This document shows positions 10,389-22,159 of a stretch of 64,000 bases of DNA, piece after piece. Origin of the DNA: Hypericum androsaemum (Eukaryota > Streptophyta > Magnoliopsida > Malpighiales > Hypericaceae); assembly GCA_963995505.1 (NCBI GenBank), contig OZ023180.1, forward strand, positions 10,301,301 through 10,365,300. Reading direction: 5' to 3'. The position numbers and the translations under genes are program-made. Within the stretch, counting starts at the first letter, position 1; every line of letters starts with the position of its first letter. The notes beneath the pieces were generated by a model that saw nothing but the letters and a program-made list of their open reading frames with translations, was not told the DNA's origin and did not search any database.

Positions 10389-11981
10389 TGAAAGGAAGGA
10401 TTTTCACCCCTCTTGCAATAATGAGTAAGTACGGGATTGTCATCCCACGAGGACTAAGCTAGGCCACAAATTCAACTCAACCACTAGTTTAGGACTACTA
10501 TGAATGGATTTGTCAATTCCAAACACAAAATGCTACTTGAAATAAAATTACAACTAAGCAAGGAGAAGGTTAAAACACTTAAAACAAGAGTGAGCTTGGT
10601 ACCAATGACAACCTAAATAACCAAATGGCATGTGGGGTTTATTGAGTTCATGTTATGGTCCGGATGTTCCTTAAGCAACTAATCAACGCTCCCGCGACAA
10701 ACTAGTCTAAATCGATAGTTAATTAGACCTAGTCAAACCAACCGCGCTCCCGCGACTAATTAGCCAACTAATCCAACTAACTACCGATTATCACCATCAT
10801 CCTTTGGACAACTAGTCACCTAAGGTGATCCCTCAACAATAGGCAACTAGTTAACTAGTTAAATGGTCTGTTAATCCTAACCCCTCCCGGCGATTAGCAT
10901 CAACTTAGTTCATAATCAAGGTGATCAATCAAGATTAGGCATTAAACACATTAACTAGTACATAAACCTTAACATATTATCCCCACAAAACCATTGGCTA
11001 AGTAGGTGCCATCAAGGCACCAAACTCACAAATCAACTACTCACTCATGTTCAACAAACAACACAAATTATCCATTGAACAAAGCAAGCAAAACAAGAAC
11101 ATTAAAAGATAGAGTAAGAGAAAGCTCAAAATGGTCTTCAAGCTTCCAATCTTCTTCCTTCAAGTTTCCTTCACAAGCTTCAACAATGGCTTCCTCTCCT
11201 AGCTTCTTCTTGGCCACGTTTTTCTCTTCTTCTCCTCTTCAATGGTGAATCACGTTTTTTGCTTGGGAGCAAGAGGTTGGCAGCCACGGAATTGCTTGGA
11301 GAAGAGGAAGCAAGAGTATGAGTGAATGGTTGGTCAAAAGTATGGAGAAGTGGAGTGGGAGATAGTGGAAGACAAAGTGGAGTAGTGGGAGACAAAGGAA
11401 GGTAGTGGAGTATGGGGAATTTTGTAGTGGAAATCCAGCCAAAAGGTGGTAGGATGGCAGCCAAGAAAACGTCCTGGCAAATTCCGGAATGATCCCGGAA
11501 TTTTAGCCGATTTCGGTCAGGCGAGTTCTCAGGTTTAAAGCTCGTCTTCATGTGCATTTTTGACCCTCTTAGACTTAGAATCGGAAGATGACCGAAGAAA
11601 CAAAGTTGTAGCCCCGGATGTCTTATTTCCAGAACCACCTCACTCGTCTCCATGGGACTTCAGATGAGAAAGTTATCGGCATTTAAGTCTCTCGAGGTCA
11701 GTTAGCCTAATGTCGTCGCCTTCCCGATCGTGCACCATTCTTCAAGGCTGATCCGATCATCGTTGAAGCGCTCCAACGTACACCAATATCCTCCCCACAT
11801 CACCACAAAGCCTCCTTGAAATAAAAAAGAACAAAACTAATGAAAATCACAATAACTATACTGAAACGTTCAAAACACGAAATATAACAAAACAACGATA
11901 AATAACACACAACAATACTAGAAACAATGGACAATTGACACTAAAACATACATAGATGATAGAGTGTTTTCACACTCATCA
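10389..11981 (-). repeat. 5' LTR of the young Athila-like element
   Basis: Partner of 3418-5010, also 1593 bp. The differences I found are one base in the CCCACGAGG region near the start (GTCGTC against GTCATC) and one near 11166 (AAGTTTCC against AAGTTCCC). It ends CA at 11981 and is followed by the ATGTC duplication. Confidence 0.95.
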
Positions 11982-11986
11982 ATGTC

Positions 11987-12250
11987 CACCCTCCAATAGA
12001 TCACAAGGTATTTGTTAAACATCATCCGTACCCTTTACCTTCTCCCTGGACATTACTACTTGTTTTTCCCTTATCACTCGACCCCATATCCCTCCTTCCT
12101 ATGATCCCTGTCGTTGGCCACTCCTCCTCCTCCTCCCTCATCCCATTCTCATGTGCCCCAAACACCAGACAACCCAAAAGACTAGAAACCCTAATAGGAG
12201 AAAACTACATGTACCCACTAAACTAGACACTCAAGAGAGTTCTATTAGTT
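11987..12250 (-). mobile_element. LINE ORF1, 5' piece displaced by the LTR element
   Basis: Reverse-strand reading gives a proline/glutamate-rich N-terminal ORF1 segment that leads into the DUF4283-like domain left of 3413. Joining the two across the ATGTC duplication is consistent with one LINE. The exact 5' end is not visible; 12250 is approximate. Confidence 0.6.
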
Positions 12251-12413
12251 TTTATTTAAACATGCAACTGAAAGCAAACAGACTGTGTGATTTGGTAAAG
12301 TTTTTATTTTTTTGGGAATTTTTTTGAATTAAAAAGAGCAAGGAACCCTATGACAAGACTAAAACTCACAGACGGAGACGATAACCCTAAACTGAACCAT
12401 TTGTGTCTTCCTT
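12251..12413. other. Unassigned spacer
   Basis: AT-rich with T runs. I see no coding signal or repeat end here. Confidence 0.4.
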
Positions 12414-13507
12414 ATTATCCTCGAGTTTCTGGTATTTAGTCAAATAGATGATTTAGTCCCTGTATTTCAAAAATGTATGTAACCGTCCTCATAGTTTGGT
12501 TTTATTATACTCTCGCATCCTTCGCGGAGATCATCAGTCAATTTTCTATGTAAAATGACTTTTTCACCCTTGAAAAAATAAAAAAAATCTTGAATTTCCT
12601 CTCTTCTCTCCCTCAAGCGACCAGGCGGGCTCCTTCACTTGGGTCTCAGGCCGGTGCTAGAAAAACAAGCCAACATATTTGACTGTAGCGACCCGTACGC
12701 CAATTTCTTCTCCTGCGGACCTCTCCTCCATCAACTTCTGACTGCAGAGACATGTACGGTAGTTTTCCCTCCCCACCCCTGTTGTCCGGCCGCTCTAGGC
12801 CAACTATCGTCTATTTCTTCTCCTCATCGACCTGTATGGGGGACAGTTTCTTCTCGTTCGAGTTTACCAACTCGTAGCTACCTAAGTTCCTTGAGCCACG
12901 AAATGATAGCAGTCGATGAGAGGTTGAACGGTTGGGATGTAGGGAGTGACGAAGGAGAAGGTTTAGGGTCAGGTCAAAGTAGCACTTTGGGCATGAGTTA
13001 ACCTGTTTAGTGAATAAAGCTTTTCTGATGTGCTTTATAGTCATTTTAAGATCGAAGCCCTAGATCGATTATTTTGTCTCTATTGTCTTCTTCCCATATA
13101 GTGAGAGGAATCATACTAGATCTATGTTTTCTTCATATGTTTTTTTGGTGATATTCATTTGGGTTTCTTTTCTTGCAGAAGGAATTGCTCTTGTAGGACA
13201 GTCGTAGACGTTTGTCTTATTGTATAGTAGTCTTGTGATGTCAGAAAAGATCATTGGAGAAGACGACCAGAGTTTCTCATACCGCTGAGAAAGAAGACCG
13301 GAAGAGGTTTGAGTTAGCCGGAGGGAAGAGACAATTATGTAAGAGTATAAAAGTCATTTTATAAATAAATATTAATAAACTGACTGATGACATCGGCGAG
13401 AGACTCAATAGTATAATAAAACCAAACTATGTGGATTGCTACATACATTTCTAAAATACATGGACCAAATCGTCTATTTGACTATACTCCTGAAACTTGA
13501 GAATAAT
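12414..13507. mobile_element. Non-autonomous DNA transposon with inverted repeats of about 160 bp (MULE-like or foldback)
   Basis: The left arm at about 12414-12572 and the right arm at about 13347-13507 are imperfect inverted copies. Shared blocks include ATAGTTTGGTTTTATTATAC, a GTCAAATAGA-GATTT block and a TAAAATGACTTTT block. The interior of about 770 bp holds a 120-codon open frame on the plus strand (12639-13001) without recognisable domains; no transposase is visible. Long inverted arms suggest a Mutator-like or foldback element. I could not define a clean target duplication, so the ends are good to about 10 bp. Confidence 0.65.
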
Positions 13508-13549
13508 TTATCCTTCTATTTGTATACATGGACTGATTGTATCTGCCAG

Positions 13550-14470
13550 GAAAAGGATACCTAAAGAGATACTAACAAGATGGCCAATGTAGTGGGTTAA
13601 AGAAATCAATTTCAATTGTTGTTCTACTTGAATAATGAGAATGTTGCGCGAAAAAGAGAATAGAGTAACCTAGGATGGTCGGCAGTGGTCACCCCAAGGT
13701 CGGTCTAACTTAGAACTAAAGCTCGACTATGCTAAGTTACGAGCTACGGGCTACAGAAAGGAAAAGCTAAGCAAGATAGAAATATTATTGTGTATTATGT
13801 TGGTGATGTCCTTCTTTCTTTGCCCAAGCTCTCTTTATATAGGATGCCTTGACCTAGCCTCGGCCCTCAAAATAGGAAAAAACACATTACGTGGTTTCCA
13901 ACTCAACCCGGCCAAGAATAGGAAAATCCAAGCTGACTTCCCAAAATGAAGAGATTCGGTCACGAATAGGAATGATTAGGCCGTGACGACAAAGCAACCC
14001 TGGCCTAAATAGGAACATTTCAAGTCTTGGTCGAATATTGGAAGATCCGACTCAAGTAAGGAAATCTCAATCAGCGACCGAATATTAGAGAATCTGGCTC
14101 CAAAATAGGAAGATCTCATCCCGACCTAGTATAGGAAAATTCCAAGTGCGTCTGAGCCAAATCTGTGTACTGGCCTGAGTGCTTATCCCAAATGGATTCC
14201 AATAGGTCAAACAAATCCAAGCTGACAGGCTGAGTGGATAAATGGGTAAGAGCGAACAATCGATCAGGCGGGCAACACAAGCAAACATATGGACGACCGG
14301 GTGGATGAGAGCAGACGATTGATGCGAGCGAGCAGATGAGAGCAGTCAACCGATACGAGAGAGCGAAGGATCGATATGAGCCAGCAGATGATCAAGGTAA
14401 GTGAGCGGACGAGAGCATCCCGAGCGGGCAGGTACTCTTGTCAGCAAATTCTCTCATGACCATATCGGTC
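13550..14470 (-). repeat. LTR-like remnant of a decayed gypsy element
   Basis: On the minus strand there is a CCTATATAAAGAG promoter-like box (about 13830-13845). The stretch 13880-14150 is an irregular array of related units around an AATAGGAAAAT-type core, as seen in some plant gypsy LTRs. It sits just downstream, in minus-strand sense, of gag-protease remains. No partner LTR is in view, so the assignment is inference. Confidence 0.45.
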
Positions 14471-16343
14471 GGTATCAACCTGTCCCTTTTTTTTGTTCAA
14501 TTTTTGGAGTAGCGACTGTGGGAGAATGTTGACGGTGGCCCCATTGTCCATGAGGATCCTTCCTACCAGCTTCCTAAAGATATGAGCTGTGATGTACAAG
14601 GCTTGAGGTGCCTGCACATGCTTGTGGTCGGCCTCGCAATGGTGATGCTATTATTAAAGTCTTCAATCATGGGCACCGCCAATGACTTTTCTCCAATTTC
14701 AAACTTTGCATGCTCGTCCTCAACCACGTCCCCTTCCAGATAGCTTGGTTGGTTCTCCTTTGGTCTGAATATGGCCTTGGAGAATGAAGATCACGTTGAC
14801 CGACACCTTCGTAGGGAACAACCCAAACCTGGCATATCTCGAATCTAGGTCGACAATGACCTCCTTCTGCTCCTGGTTGGACACACCATCTTGCTGAGCA
14901 TCCCCTTTGACACAGACTTCGCTCTTGACCTTAAGTGCCCACTTGCGGGTTAGTTTTTCCCTCAAGTCACCGGCTCCCTTTGTCAGCTTGTCCGACTTGG
15001 TTTTGGCTACCATCAGAGCCTTTAGCTTATCTATCTTCATGTTCTTACTTTCCTCAGGCCGGTCTTGCTTCGAGACCGAATGGGGTTGAGCCCGTAGAAG
15101 GGTGAGGAGAGCCTCATGTTACTCAAGTTGATATTTTTATTCTGCCAAATGCCTCTTAAAGTCCCGCATGACTTATTTCTGGGCTTGAACCTTCCTCTCG
15201 AGATGTCATCTTTGAGTCTTTGTCAAGACCGTTGGTGTCGGTGAAACATCTTCACCTCCAAGCCGATCAAAGACACTCTGACGTGGCTTAATCCTTCTCA
15301 TAGGTCCACCTTCGTACGGGGGTGGACCTTCCACTTGTCTTCAGCTACCCCAAGATGGAAGTACTTCATCGTCCTTGGGTTGTGGTCATCTAGTTAACCA
15401 CGTTGCACCCCAGGTTCGGTTTCCCCCCCCCCCCCCCCCCTCCCCCCGAGTCTGCATTGTCCCTCAAGTTTTTCTCTCAGGTCTTTCAAGCTAGCCCGTC
15501 CTCTCTTCGGGTCATCTCCTTTCTTCTGGTCCCTCATCACACTCACCATGGCGATGGGTGCTTTGAAAGGGACTGAGGGTTGGTCCTTGGGGAACCTTAG
15601 ACGTCCATCCTTGATTGCCTGCTGGACTTAGCCCCCGACTCTTACCTCCTGAATCTTAAGACCGGCCTTTCCATCCTTAGGACCATCAACTCCCTTTGGA
15701 CAAAAGGAGTTCTGAGTCTTTAAGATGCCATTATTGAGCAGTCTTCTGTGCCACCCAGTCTTGTCCACCGAGTCTTAGGGTCGGCCTTCCCTTGCTTTGA
15801 CCTTTCTCCTTTTTGGCTTCATTGGTGACCAACCATGGCAACATGAGCAATAGAATGAGGTATACCGAGTTGACTGTTGACATCATCCTCATCGAGCTCT
15901 CCCTGTCTTAACATCACGAACTGAGGAGTTGGGGCTGGGGTAAGAAAGGTAGGCTTTGGTTCATGGACACTGACATGAAGTGTTAGGTTGTTGTCAGTCG
16001 TCACCATCTCATCGTGCCCAAAGGAATTATATTGGATCCCCTCGCTTGTAGTAGATTCTTGCAACCCCAAGTAATTGGAGGCTTGAACCAATGGTGGTTA
16101 GCTAGGTAGGCTCGTGAACTCCGGGGTCCCAGCTTCATGGTATGGTAAGGATCCCTTCTTAAGTTGTTCTGACATAGGCTCAACAGAGGGTGGTAACCCC
16201 AAACATAGACCCAATCCATCGGTAAGACCTTGCTCTTCGATCTCGGGATCGATCATCCTAGATGACTCATCTTGTATTGCCGGAGTTATAGTTTGACACC
16301 AAACCGGTTGGAATTCTGACACCAAAACTAGTTTACACTCCAT
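14471..16343 (-). mobile_element. Decayed Ty3/gypsy gag-protease region
   Basis: Near 14490-14640 the minus strand reads a retropepsin-type segment with the motif LVGRILMDNGATVNILP, where the usual D-S/T-G is D-N-G. Upstream in the same sense are charged, lysine/glutamate-rich stretches (open at 14720-15040 and 16098-16343) that resemble the linker of plant gypsy gag-pol. There are many stops and frame changes, and no RT or integrase, so the 3' half of the body is missing. A C18 tract with a further C6 interrupts it at 15423-15447. Confidence 0.6.
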
Positions 16344-17340
16344 TATTAGAAAAGTTAGAATTCTTGAATGTACTATGAATTGTGTGAAATAACTACCTTT
16401 AGCATTGACAACCTACGCTATAGTTCAAATCCTCAACGCAACCGTGGATTCTATATGGAAAGAAAGTACAAGAGCAAGGCAATCGTTTTCCCGAGGAAGA
16501 AAAACACCTATTATGTCTTTGATTCAAAGATTGGGGTTAGAATGATATGTTTGTACGAGGACAACAACTTCAAATATTAAGTTAAAATTTTCATATCATA
16601 CACAAAATTGTAATTGTAGTATGTAAGAATTTTTCAATGCAAGAATATTAACAATGGGCGTTGAGATGCATTTGTGAGTGATTTCCCTTGCTCCTTCAAG
16701 AATCTCAGCATCCTACTGATTTCTCTTTCAATTTACTCGTCTTTAAGTGCTTTTTGATTCTTACTGTTGAATTCCTCACCCTACTCTTTACTGCTACGAC
16801 ACAATACAAGCTAGGATTAACAAAAAAAAAGCAAATACAAGTTTTTTTAAAAGTATATTTTACATTAATAGTTACATATTGTAATTTTAACTTAAAACAC
16901 CGTTAAAATATTATTATACCTTGTACCATTAGATTAAATATACTTCTACATCAAATAACTAAAGTCACAACGTCTTTTACATATTAAGCCCGGTCCAGCG
17001 AGTTGCAACAAGTCAGCAACCAAGCTCTATAAATTTTGAACTTCTAAAAGGTACCCAAATCAACATTTATCGAAAATGTAAATCTGCTTCCATCATTGGC
17101 TCCAGGACCTTGAACACCGCACTGCATAACCAAAAAAAAAAAGATTAGATAGAGATTAAACATCGAGATAGAGATTTCCTTATCGAGGCATTTTTTTCTT
17201 GTCGCAGTTTTTTTCCATCGAATTTTTTCGTAGTAGGATTTTACTAAAACACTGCCTGTGATGTAAATATTACAGATAATAAAAATTTTACTTATAAAAA
17301 ACGTCTTGATGCAAGTGAGAGTTTTGTACAAAATCACCAA
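16344..17340. repeat. Decayed copy of the family's intergenic unit and F-box 3' end
   Basis: Segments match the regions right of the MULEs at 28.2-28.95 kb and 62.5-63.25 kb, for example the GCTATAGTTCAAATCCTCAA block at about 16410. The stretch 16985-17130 repeats the F-box gene A 3' end at 17850-18010 and includes the acceptor-like TATGCAG before the terminal exon. It is an older, shorter repeat of the same tandem unit. It lacks the MULE and the LINE tail that the later copies carry, so it preserves their empty sites near 16395 and 16975. Confidence 0.65.
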
Positions 17341-17720
17341 CTCAGGAAAATCTCTAACCGCTCCTCCTCGCGCAGGCGCTTTCTCCCCATCGGTCTCCTC
17401 TTGATGCTCCTCCGAGCTCTTTCACGGTTCGCCCTAGAGCAATGTCGATTCACCGAAGGGACTCTCCCTATCGACTCGGAGCTCGAAGCTGCCTCCGTCT
17501 CCGCCGGAGCTCTAAGGTTCCAAACAGTAAGTTCCAAGGTCTCGAACGTGAGGTTGGGAAAAGAAAGTACAAAAGCAACAGTGCTCCTTCAAGAATCCAA
17601 GAGTCCAGTTCCTTTACGGTGTAAAAATGTAGTATGTGGCTGCTGCTAAAGTTGTCCGAAGGCTAACTACCTAAGAAGCAAAGTGATGACCATTGCGTTT
17701 GTTGCTTCTTGCATCGATGA
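17341..17720 (+). other. Unrecognised gene fragment, plus strand
   Basis: Two overlapping open frames (17401-17649 and 17442-17624) have coding-like composition, but I do not recognise a product. A possible splice donor (GTAAGT) follows at about 17530. The part from 17580 onward (CTCCTTCAAGAATCC, then a block shared with ACTACCTAAGAAGCAAAGTG) is a diverged copy of the fragment found at 22697-22977 and 57590-57870. It lies directly downstream of F-box gene A on the opposite strand. Confidence 0.4.
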
Positions 17721-17961
17721 ACATAATGTGGGATGGAACACTGTCTATGATGTTTATTCTTTCAATATTTAACATTGTTTCGACTTTTGGAAACAACAAG
17801 AAGTTTCAACTTCGAATTAGAGATCGAATTGCCACCGTAACATGTAAGTTAAAGCCCAGTCCAGCGGGCTACAATAAGTTACCAACCAAGCTCTATACAT
17901 CAAGAACTTCTAAAAGGGACTACCCAAATCAACATTTTGCTGAAATGTAAATCTGCTTCCA

Positions 17962-17993
17962 TCATTTGTTGCTCCATGACCTTGAATACCGTA
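17962..17993 (-). other. Possible alternative terminal exon of F-box gene A
   Basis: A TATGCAG acceptor, then in phase 1 about ten codons (VRYSRSWSNK) and TGA. The same short reading (VRYSKSWSK in the B/C type, VRCSRSWSQ in the older copy, VRYLRSCRK in D) recurs in every family copy. That suggests selection or simply shared descent as 3' UTR. Confidence 0.4.
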
Positions 17994-18086
17994 CTGCATA
18001 ACCAAAAATTAAAAAAAAGATTAGATACACATCATGAATAGTAATTGTTATTAATTTAAAATGCCACTACAGTTAGATTGTTTAGT

Positions 18087-19738
18087 TTAGGTTTTCAATT
18101 TACCAGCAGCATCCGGGGGTAGGATAGTAGTTATTGGTCTCCCCAAACAATTGATTTCAACAGCTACAGGGATTTCTCTTCTCACAAATTCCACTACTGA
18201 TTTCAGCAACCTAACAACCTGCACAGAGAGAAAAACACATATATTATCAAAGTGGCAAAACCGTAGACGGATAGATAGATATGTGAACAACTCCAATAAA
18301 ACTCACTTGGTCAGATTGGCAATCATTATAATTTAATGTCACAGTCGCGACGCTGGCCGAGGCCGAGCACATGACAATAACAAACGTCGCTATATCTGTC
18401 GAGTTCATATCCTGAAAATTAGTGACAGTGACTTCCAAATGGTGAATATTGCCAAACACAATCCCCATCTCTTCTAGATCCAGTATCTGCAGCAGAAGGT
18501 GATCAAAATCGCAACGTGTATTTGTATCGAAAGAAGAAATGAAAAATAAAAACTGATCAGGATTGTCATTTACGTACCTTGATAGTGTCGATATCTATGT
18601 CCAATACATGGATGTCGTTGAACTTCGGGAACGCGTCAAGCAAGTTTAATCTCAGATGAGGTTCAAAGTCAAGTGATAATTTAAGGTTGACCCTTTTCAT
18701 GATTTGCATGCTTGGTGGTTCGATATCGAAATATCCTAACATGCAACCCGCGGGACCTAAGGTAATGTCCACGAAGAAGGTACAGAGGGCTTCGGCCGAG
18801 ATGTAGTAGACCATATTATGTTTAAAGGAGCAGCTCGAGATTTGCAAGTCCTTAAGAGAGGGACCAAAGATGCCAAACCCCGCAAAGTCAAAATGGCAAT
18901 CATGAACCTGCAAGCTTTTTAGCTCTCCGCATTCAACATCAAAGCCCATGTTGGTGATGGTGCAACTCTCAATTCTAAGATACTTGAGGGATGGACATTG
19001 AATAGATAATTCTTCAGCTTCCATGATGCAATGGGAGATTGTGAGACATTGAAGGGACGAGCTTGTAATAGAAAGGTTTTGGCACAAGCGGACCACTTCA
19101 AGATTCAGTGTTTTAAGTGATGCAAAATGGTCAGATATCCATTCACCTAAAAGACAACCAGAGTCCACCAATATTGAATTCAAACTTAAGACCTGGATGG
19201 AGGTAAAGTCCATTGGCAGGCAATTTAGCTCGCAGCCCCACGAGGGCCACAACTTCAGTCTCAAAATTCTTATTGTCGTGGAAGCCCTACTGAGGCAATT
19301 AGGCAGGATGAAGGAATCTCCTTGAGACGGAAAAAATCCGATATCAATCTCTTGGGCGTTGCAACTTACAGCCCTGTTCACCCATCGATGGAATAGGGAT
19401 GTCGGAGAAAAATCTTTGCAATCGTGGCAATTCCAGTGAAGGCGAAATCGGTGCATCTGCAGCCACTCCGACCCATCTTGCTCATCTAATAGCTTGTAAA
19501 GAAAGCGCCTAAACCCTGTACACTTGCTTGTGCAGCTTTCCTCGTCGAAGTTCACATCGAAAAGCATATAAGGGCTAGATGTGCAAAGTTCTCGGCATCT
19601 TGGGGATGCGAAATAGAGTCGCGCTACATCATTTACGCCCAGGAAAGACAAGATGTGATGGAAGACTAGCAGCGGGAGTTCACTGAACTTATCCAGATTC
19701 TGATCATCGTTTCTCGGCCTGACTTGAGCAATCTGCAT
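18087..19738 (-). CDS. F-box/LRR protein, gene A (apparently intact)
   Basis: Likely substrate-recognition subunit of an SCF ubiquitin ligase. I read three exons: 19738-18578, 18486-18307 and 18218-18087, with GT-AG introns and all junctions in phase 0, giving about 490 residues. The F-box starts near residue 21 (LPLLVFHHILSFLGVNDVARL). Residues about 100-385 are an irregular leucine/cysteine-rich region with repeated S-L-x-x-L-x-I-x-x-C units, typical of plant F-box/LRR proteins. The ATG at 19738 is preferred over one 31 codons upstream because the homologues B and C begin at this methionine (MQIAQ/MQIPQ). The third exon ends with an in-frame stop. A conserved donor inside it (GCTG|GTAAAT, exon edge 18104) and a conserved acceptor at 17993 would instead add a short tail ending at 17962. 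No frameshift or stop was seen. Its partner protein is unknown. Confidence 0.85.
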
Positions 19739-20124
19739 CTTGTTCACGGGCTGCGCCGGACAGAATTGATAGATAACTGGAACTAAAAGGTCAAATAAGT
19801 ATACCTGGTTTGAAAAACGCAGATCATACATGGAAGCGAGTTATGAATGGAACTAAAAGGTCAATAACTAACTATACCTGGTTTGAACGATACTTGCGTT
19901 TCGAACTGGTGGAATTCTTTGTGAGGGGCTCCGATCCAGATTGAAAGGTTTTAACCTAGCCAGCCTAACAAGAGAAAAACAACGTTTTGACCGCCGGCGT
20001 AATAGGAAACAGATTCTTAAGGTTTTAGGGTCTAATTGCCTAAGTTTTTAAGACCGCCGGCGTTTTTTTTGGAAAAGGTTAAATTTTATTACGTATAATA
20101 ATATTTACATTGTCACGAGGTTAC
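19739..20124. promoter_or_regulatory. Upstream region of F-box gene A
   Basis: Probable 5' UTR and promoter on the minus strand. The phrase GGAACTAAAAGGTCAA with ACTATACCTGGTTTGAA occurs twice (about 19778-19815 and 19850-19887), a small direct repeat. GACCGCCGGCG also occurs twice (about 19999 and 20051). No clear TATA box was chosen. Confidence 0.4.
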
Positions 20125-20328
20125 AATTTCTTAGTATATTTTAACAAATTACGGTCACGTATCTCATCAAAATTCGATAAATCCTTTTAGGAAAAAACCA
20201 CTTGACCCGCTGCATTTATATATTATTTCCGAAACAGATGTATTGCGATACTTATCGGTTATAGTACTGTTTTGATGTCCTCTCTTCCGTTTTCCGAGAT
20301 ATACACGAGTGATATTATTTTCTTCTTC

Positions 20329-21095
20329 TTTTTTTTTAGAAAATAAAAACTTCATAAATAATAATAAAAACAAATACAAAGTTTTTCTAATGACCTATCT
20401 CTGGCTGATCCTACATCCTGGGCAATCTAAGAGGGTGGATCTCCGGATCATCAGACCAAGAGAGAGCCCGACCATCCTATATCTAAATTCCACAGATCCC
20501 ACAGGTCGGGTAGTCAGAGAGAAGCCTCTGGCCAACAGGCTAGGGAACATCGCCTAGCCTCAATCCCCAGCTGAACTCACAAATCGGCAGTTTGGGGGGC
20601 CAAACACAAGGCAATAGCCAGGTAGGATTAGCCGCCTAATACATCTAGCCTCGAGGCATCTCTTACAGGAGATCTTTCCCGTCCGCCCACCTCGAGGACG
20701 CACACACCCATGACCCACACACCGATCGTATGTGGTTGCAGCCGAGGGTCTCTGTAAAAATCCTGTCGTCGCCAAATGACAGGGAAAAGAGCACCAAAAT
20801 TCCGTTGAAGCCGCGAGGACCTATTACAATTTGACAAAAACTTATCTGCTGCAATCATCCAATGTCAATGATTTCAAGATACCTGGTAAATTAGGCCAGC
20901 AAAATCGCATTCTCCACCATTTCTGCATGGTAAGTATCCCTTCTAGAAGCAAACCTGAAATGAGGAATTGATGACATATCATGACCGATGTGTCTAAGCA
21001 AGAAGTCTGGGGCCGAGGTCCACCAACCATCCTCGCGCAGCTTAGATAGAGCGTCTGCAACAGCATTTCCTTCCTCCTGACTGCAATGCACTATA
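20329..21095 (-). mobile_element. 5'-truncated LINE tail with RNase H end
   Basis: On the minus strand the piece begins with the end of an RNase H-like domain (EEGNAVADALSKL at about 21060-21090). It runs through a 3' UTR with TTATGAAGTTTTTATTTTC and ends in an A-tail, seen as T9 on the plus strand at 20329-20337. The reading is broken before the RT. The same piece is at about 55093-55895. Confidence 0.7.
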
Positions 21096-21420
21096 CACGA
21101 GGGGTCGTCACATCCAGGGGTAGAACAATAATGGGTGGGTAGAATAACTTTTGATAGGTAGACTGCATTAAGGTTTTTGTATATATTTCGTACAGTATTA
21201 ATAATATAACTTCACTTATAAAAAAATTATTGGAATTTTTGACACCGAACCTAATTTATAGTTGATTAGCCAAGTTTGATCTCTTTCTCTGTTCGAAATC
21301 CAAAATCCTCCGGAAACCAAGTATGTTGTTAGTCATCTACACACCTACAAACTATAATTGCTTCCACACTGAAGAAATAATATTGTCTGTGACAGACGGG
21401 ATCTTGTGATCTCCTACGCA
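21096..21420. other. Spacer
   Basis: AT-rich. Part of it recurs near 48920-49030 and 55900-56215, downstream of each DUF26 copy. No gene seen. Confidence 0.5.
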
Positions 21421-21665
21421 CACAATGAACAAATTATAATCAGCCACCGGAAGAAAACTGAACACCTTTTCCCAGTGGTAGAAACGTCTGCAGATTTCTT
21501 AAATACCCTTGGCAAAAGATAAAACAAACGTCCTGAAGCCGTCGGAAGAAATTTCGGCTAGAGCCCAACAAAATAAGATTTCCTGCAAGAGAAGGTAAGT
21601 ATCTGCCATGACCGAAATTTGTCTCCGATGGCATTGTAATTTCGTACACCTGAGTGATGTTTATG
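21421..21665 (-). other. Conserved segment downstream of the DUF26 pseudogene
   Basis: A 69-codon open frame on the minus strand recurs downstream of all three DUF26 copies (also about 49053-49275 and 56212-56455). In the 49-kb copy it is shifted by a small deletion, which argues for 3' UTR or a dead exon rather than a separate protein. Confidence 0.45.
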
Positions 21666-21826
21666 ACCGATAAAATATGTAATATTTTAACTTGAAGTCA
21701 CATCTAAATTGTTGATACAGACCATAGTCAATACAAATTAATAAAATTTGAGCAAACATAATCGGTTTGTAACCACTACTTGGATTCGCCTTTACAATAA
21801 ATAATGTCACATCGGATAATTTAAAT

Positions 21827-22159
21827 TTATTTAAGCACCCAAGAATGAGTAAGTCTCGTATCTAATGCTAACAACTTCCGCCAAGAATTCTCGCAACTTG
21901 CTTTCCACAGAACTTGTCCGTATACTTGGTACGGGCTTTGGCCTATCAACCCAATCCCGAAATCTGTCTTGGGAATAGCAAAGTAGAGATAGCCCATGAG
22001 GTTGTTCAAGTTTGCTTCTTATGGGCTATTCGCGGTGAAGTTGGAAGAGAGGGAGCAAGTTTGGCCAACTGGGTTGGGGTCAGCTCCTAGGGCATCTGGA
22101 AGAAGAATAGTTGAGACTAGGAAAGCTAGTGCAAGCTTTGGAAGAGGAGACATTCCCAT
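21827..22159 (-). pseudogene. Truncated DUF26 (Gnk2) secretory protein, copy 1
   Basis: Starts like the intact gene at 49449-50174 with a signal peptide (MSPLPKLALAFLVSTILL). It has an in-frame TAA a few codons after the SSNFTANSP segment. It then loses about 420 bp between the YQVYGQ motif and the last 25 codons, removing most of both cysteine-rich domains including the C-X8-C-X2-C signatures. The last codons are also out of frame. The copy at 56618-56950 has the same stop and the same deletion, so the damage came before the segmental duplication. Confidence 0.88.

Larger units (their letters stand above)
3418..11981 (-). mobile_element. Young non-autonomous Athila-like LTR retrotransposon, 8.56 kb, complete with TSD
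   Basis: A complete LTR element on the minus strand. Its two LTRs (3418-5010 and 10389-11981) are both 1593 bp, begin TG and end CA, and differ at only two positions that I could find by eye. It is flanked by the perfect 5-bp duplication ATGTC (3413-3417 and 11982-11986). The primer site lies beside the right LTR and a polypurine-type motif beside the left one, which fixes the minus orientation. Its single long ORF (7218-10256) has gag and protease but no reverse transcriptase, RNase H or integrase core, so it must borrow these from a relative. The near-identity of the LTRs shows recent insertion, so the family has moved recently. Confidence 0.96.
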
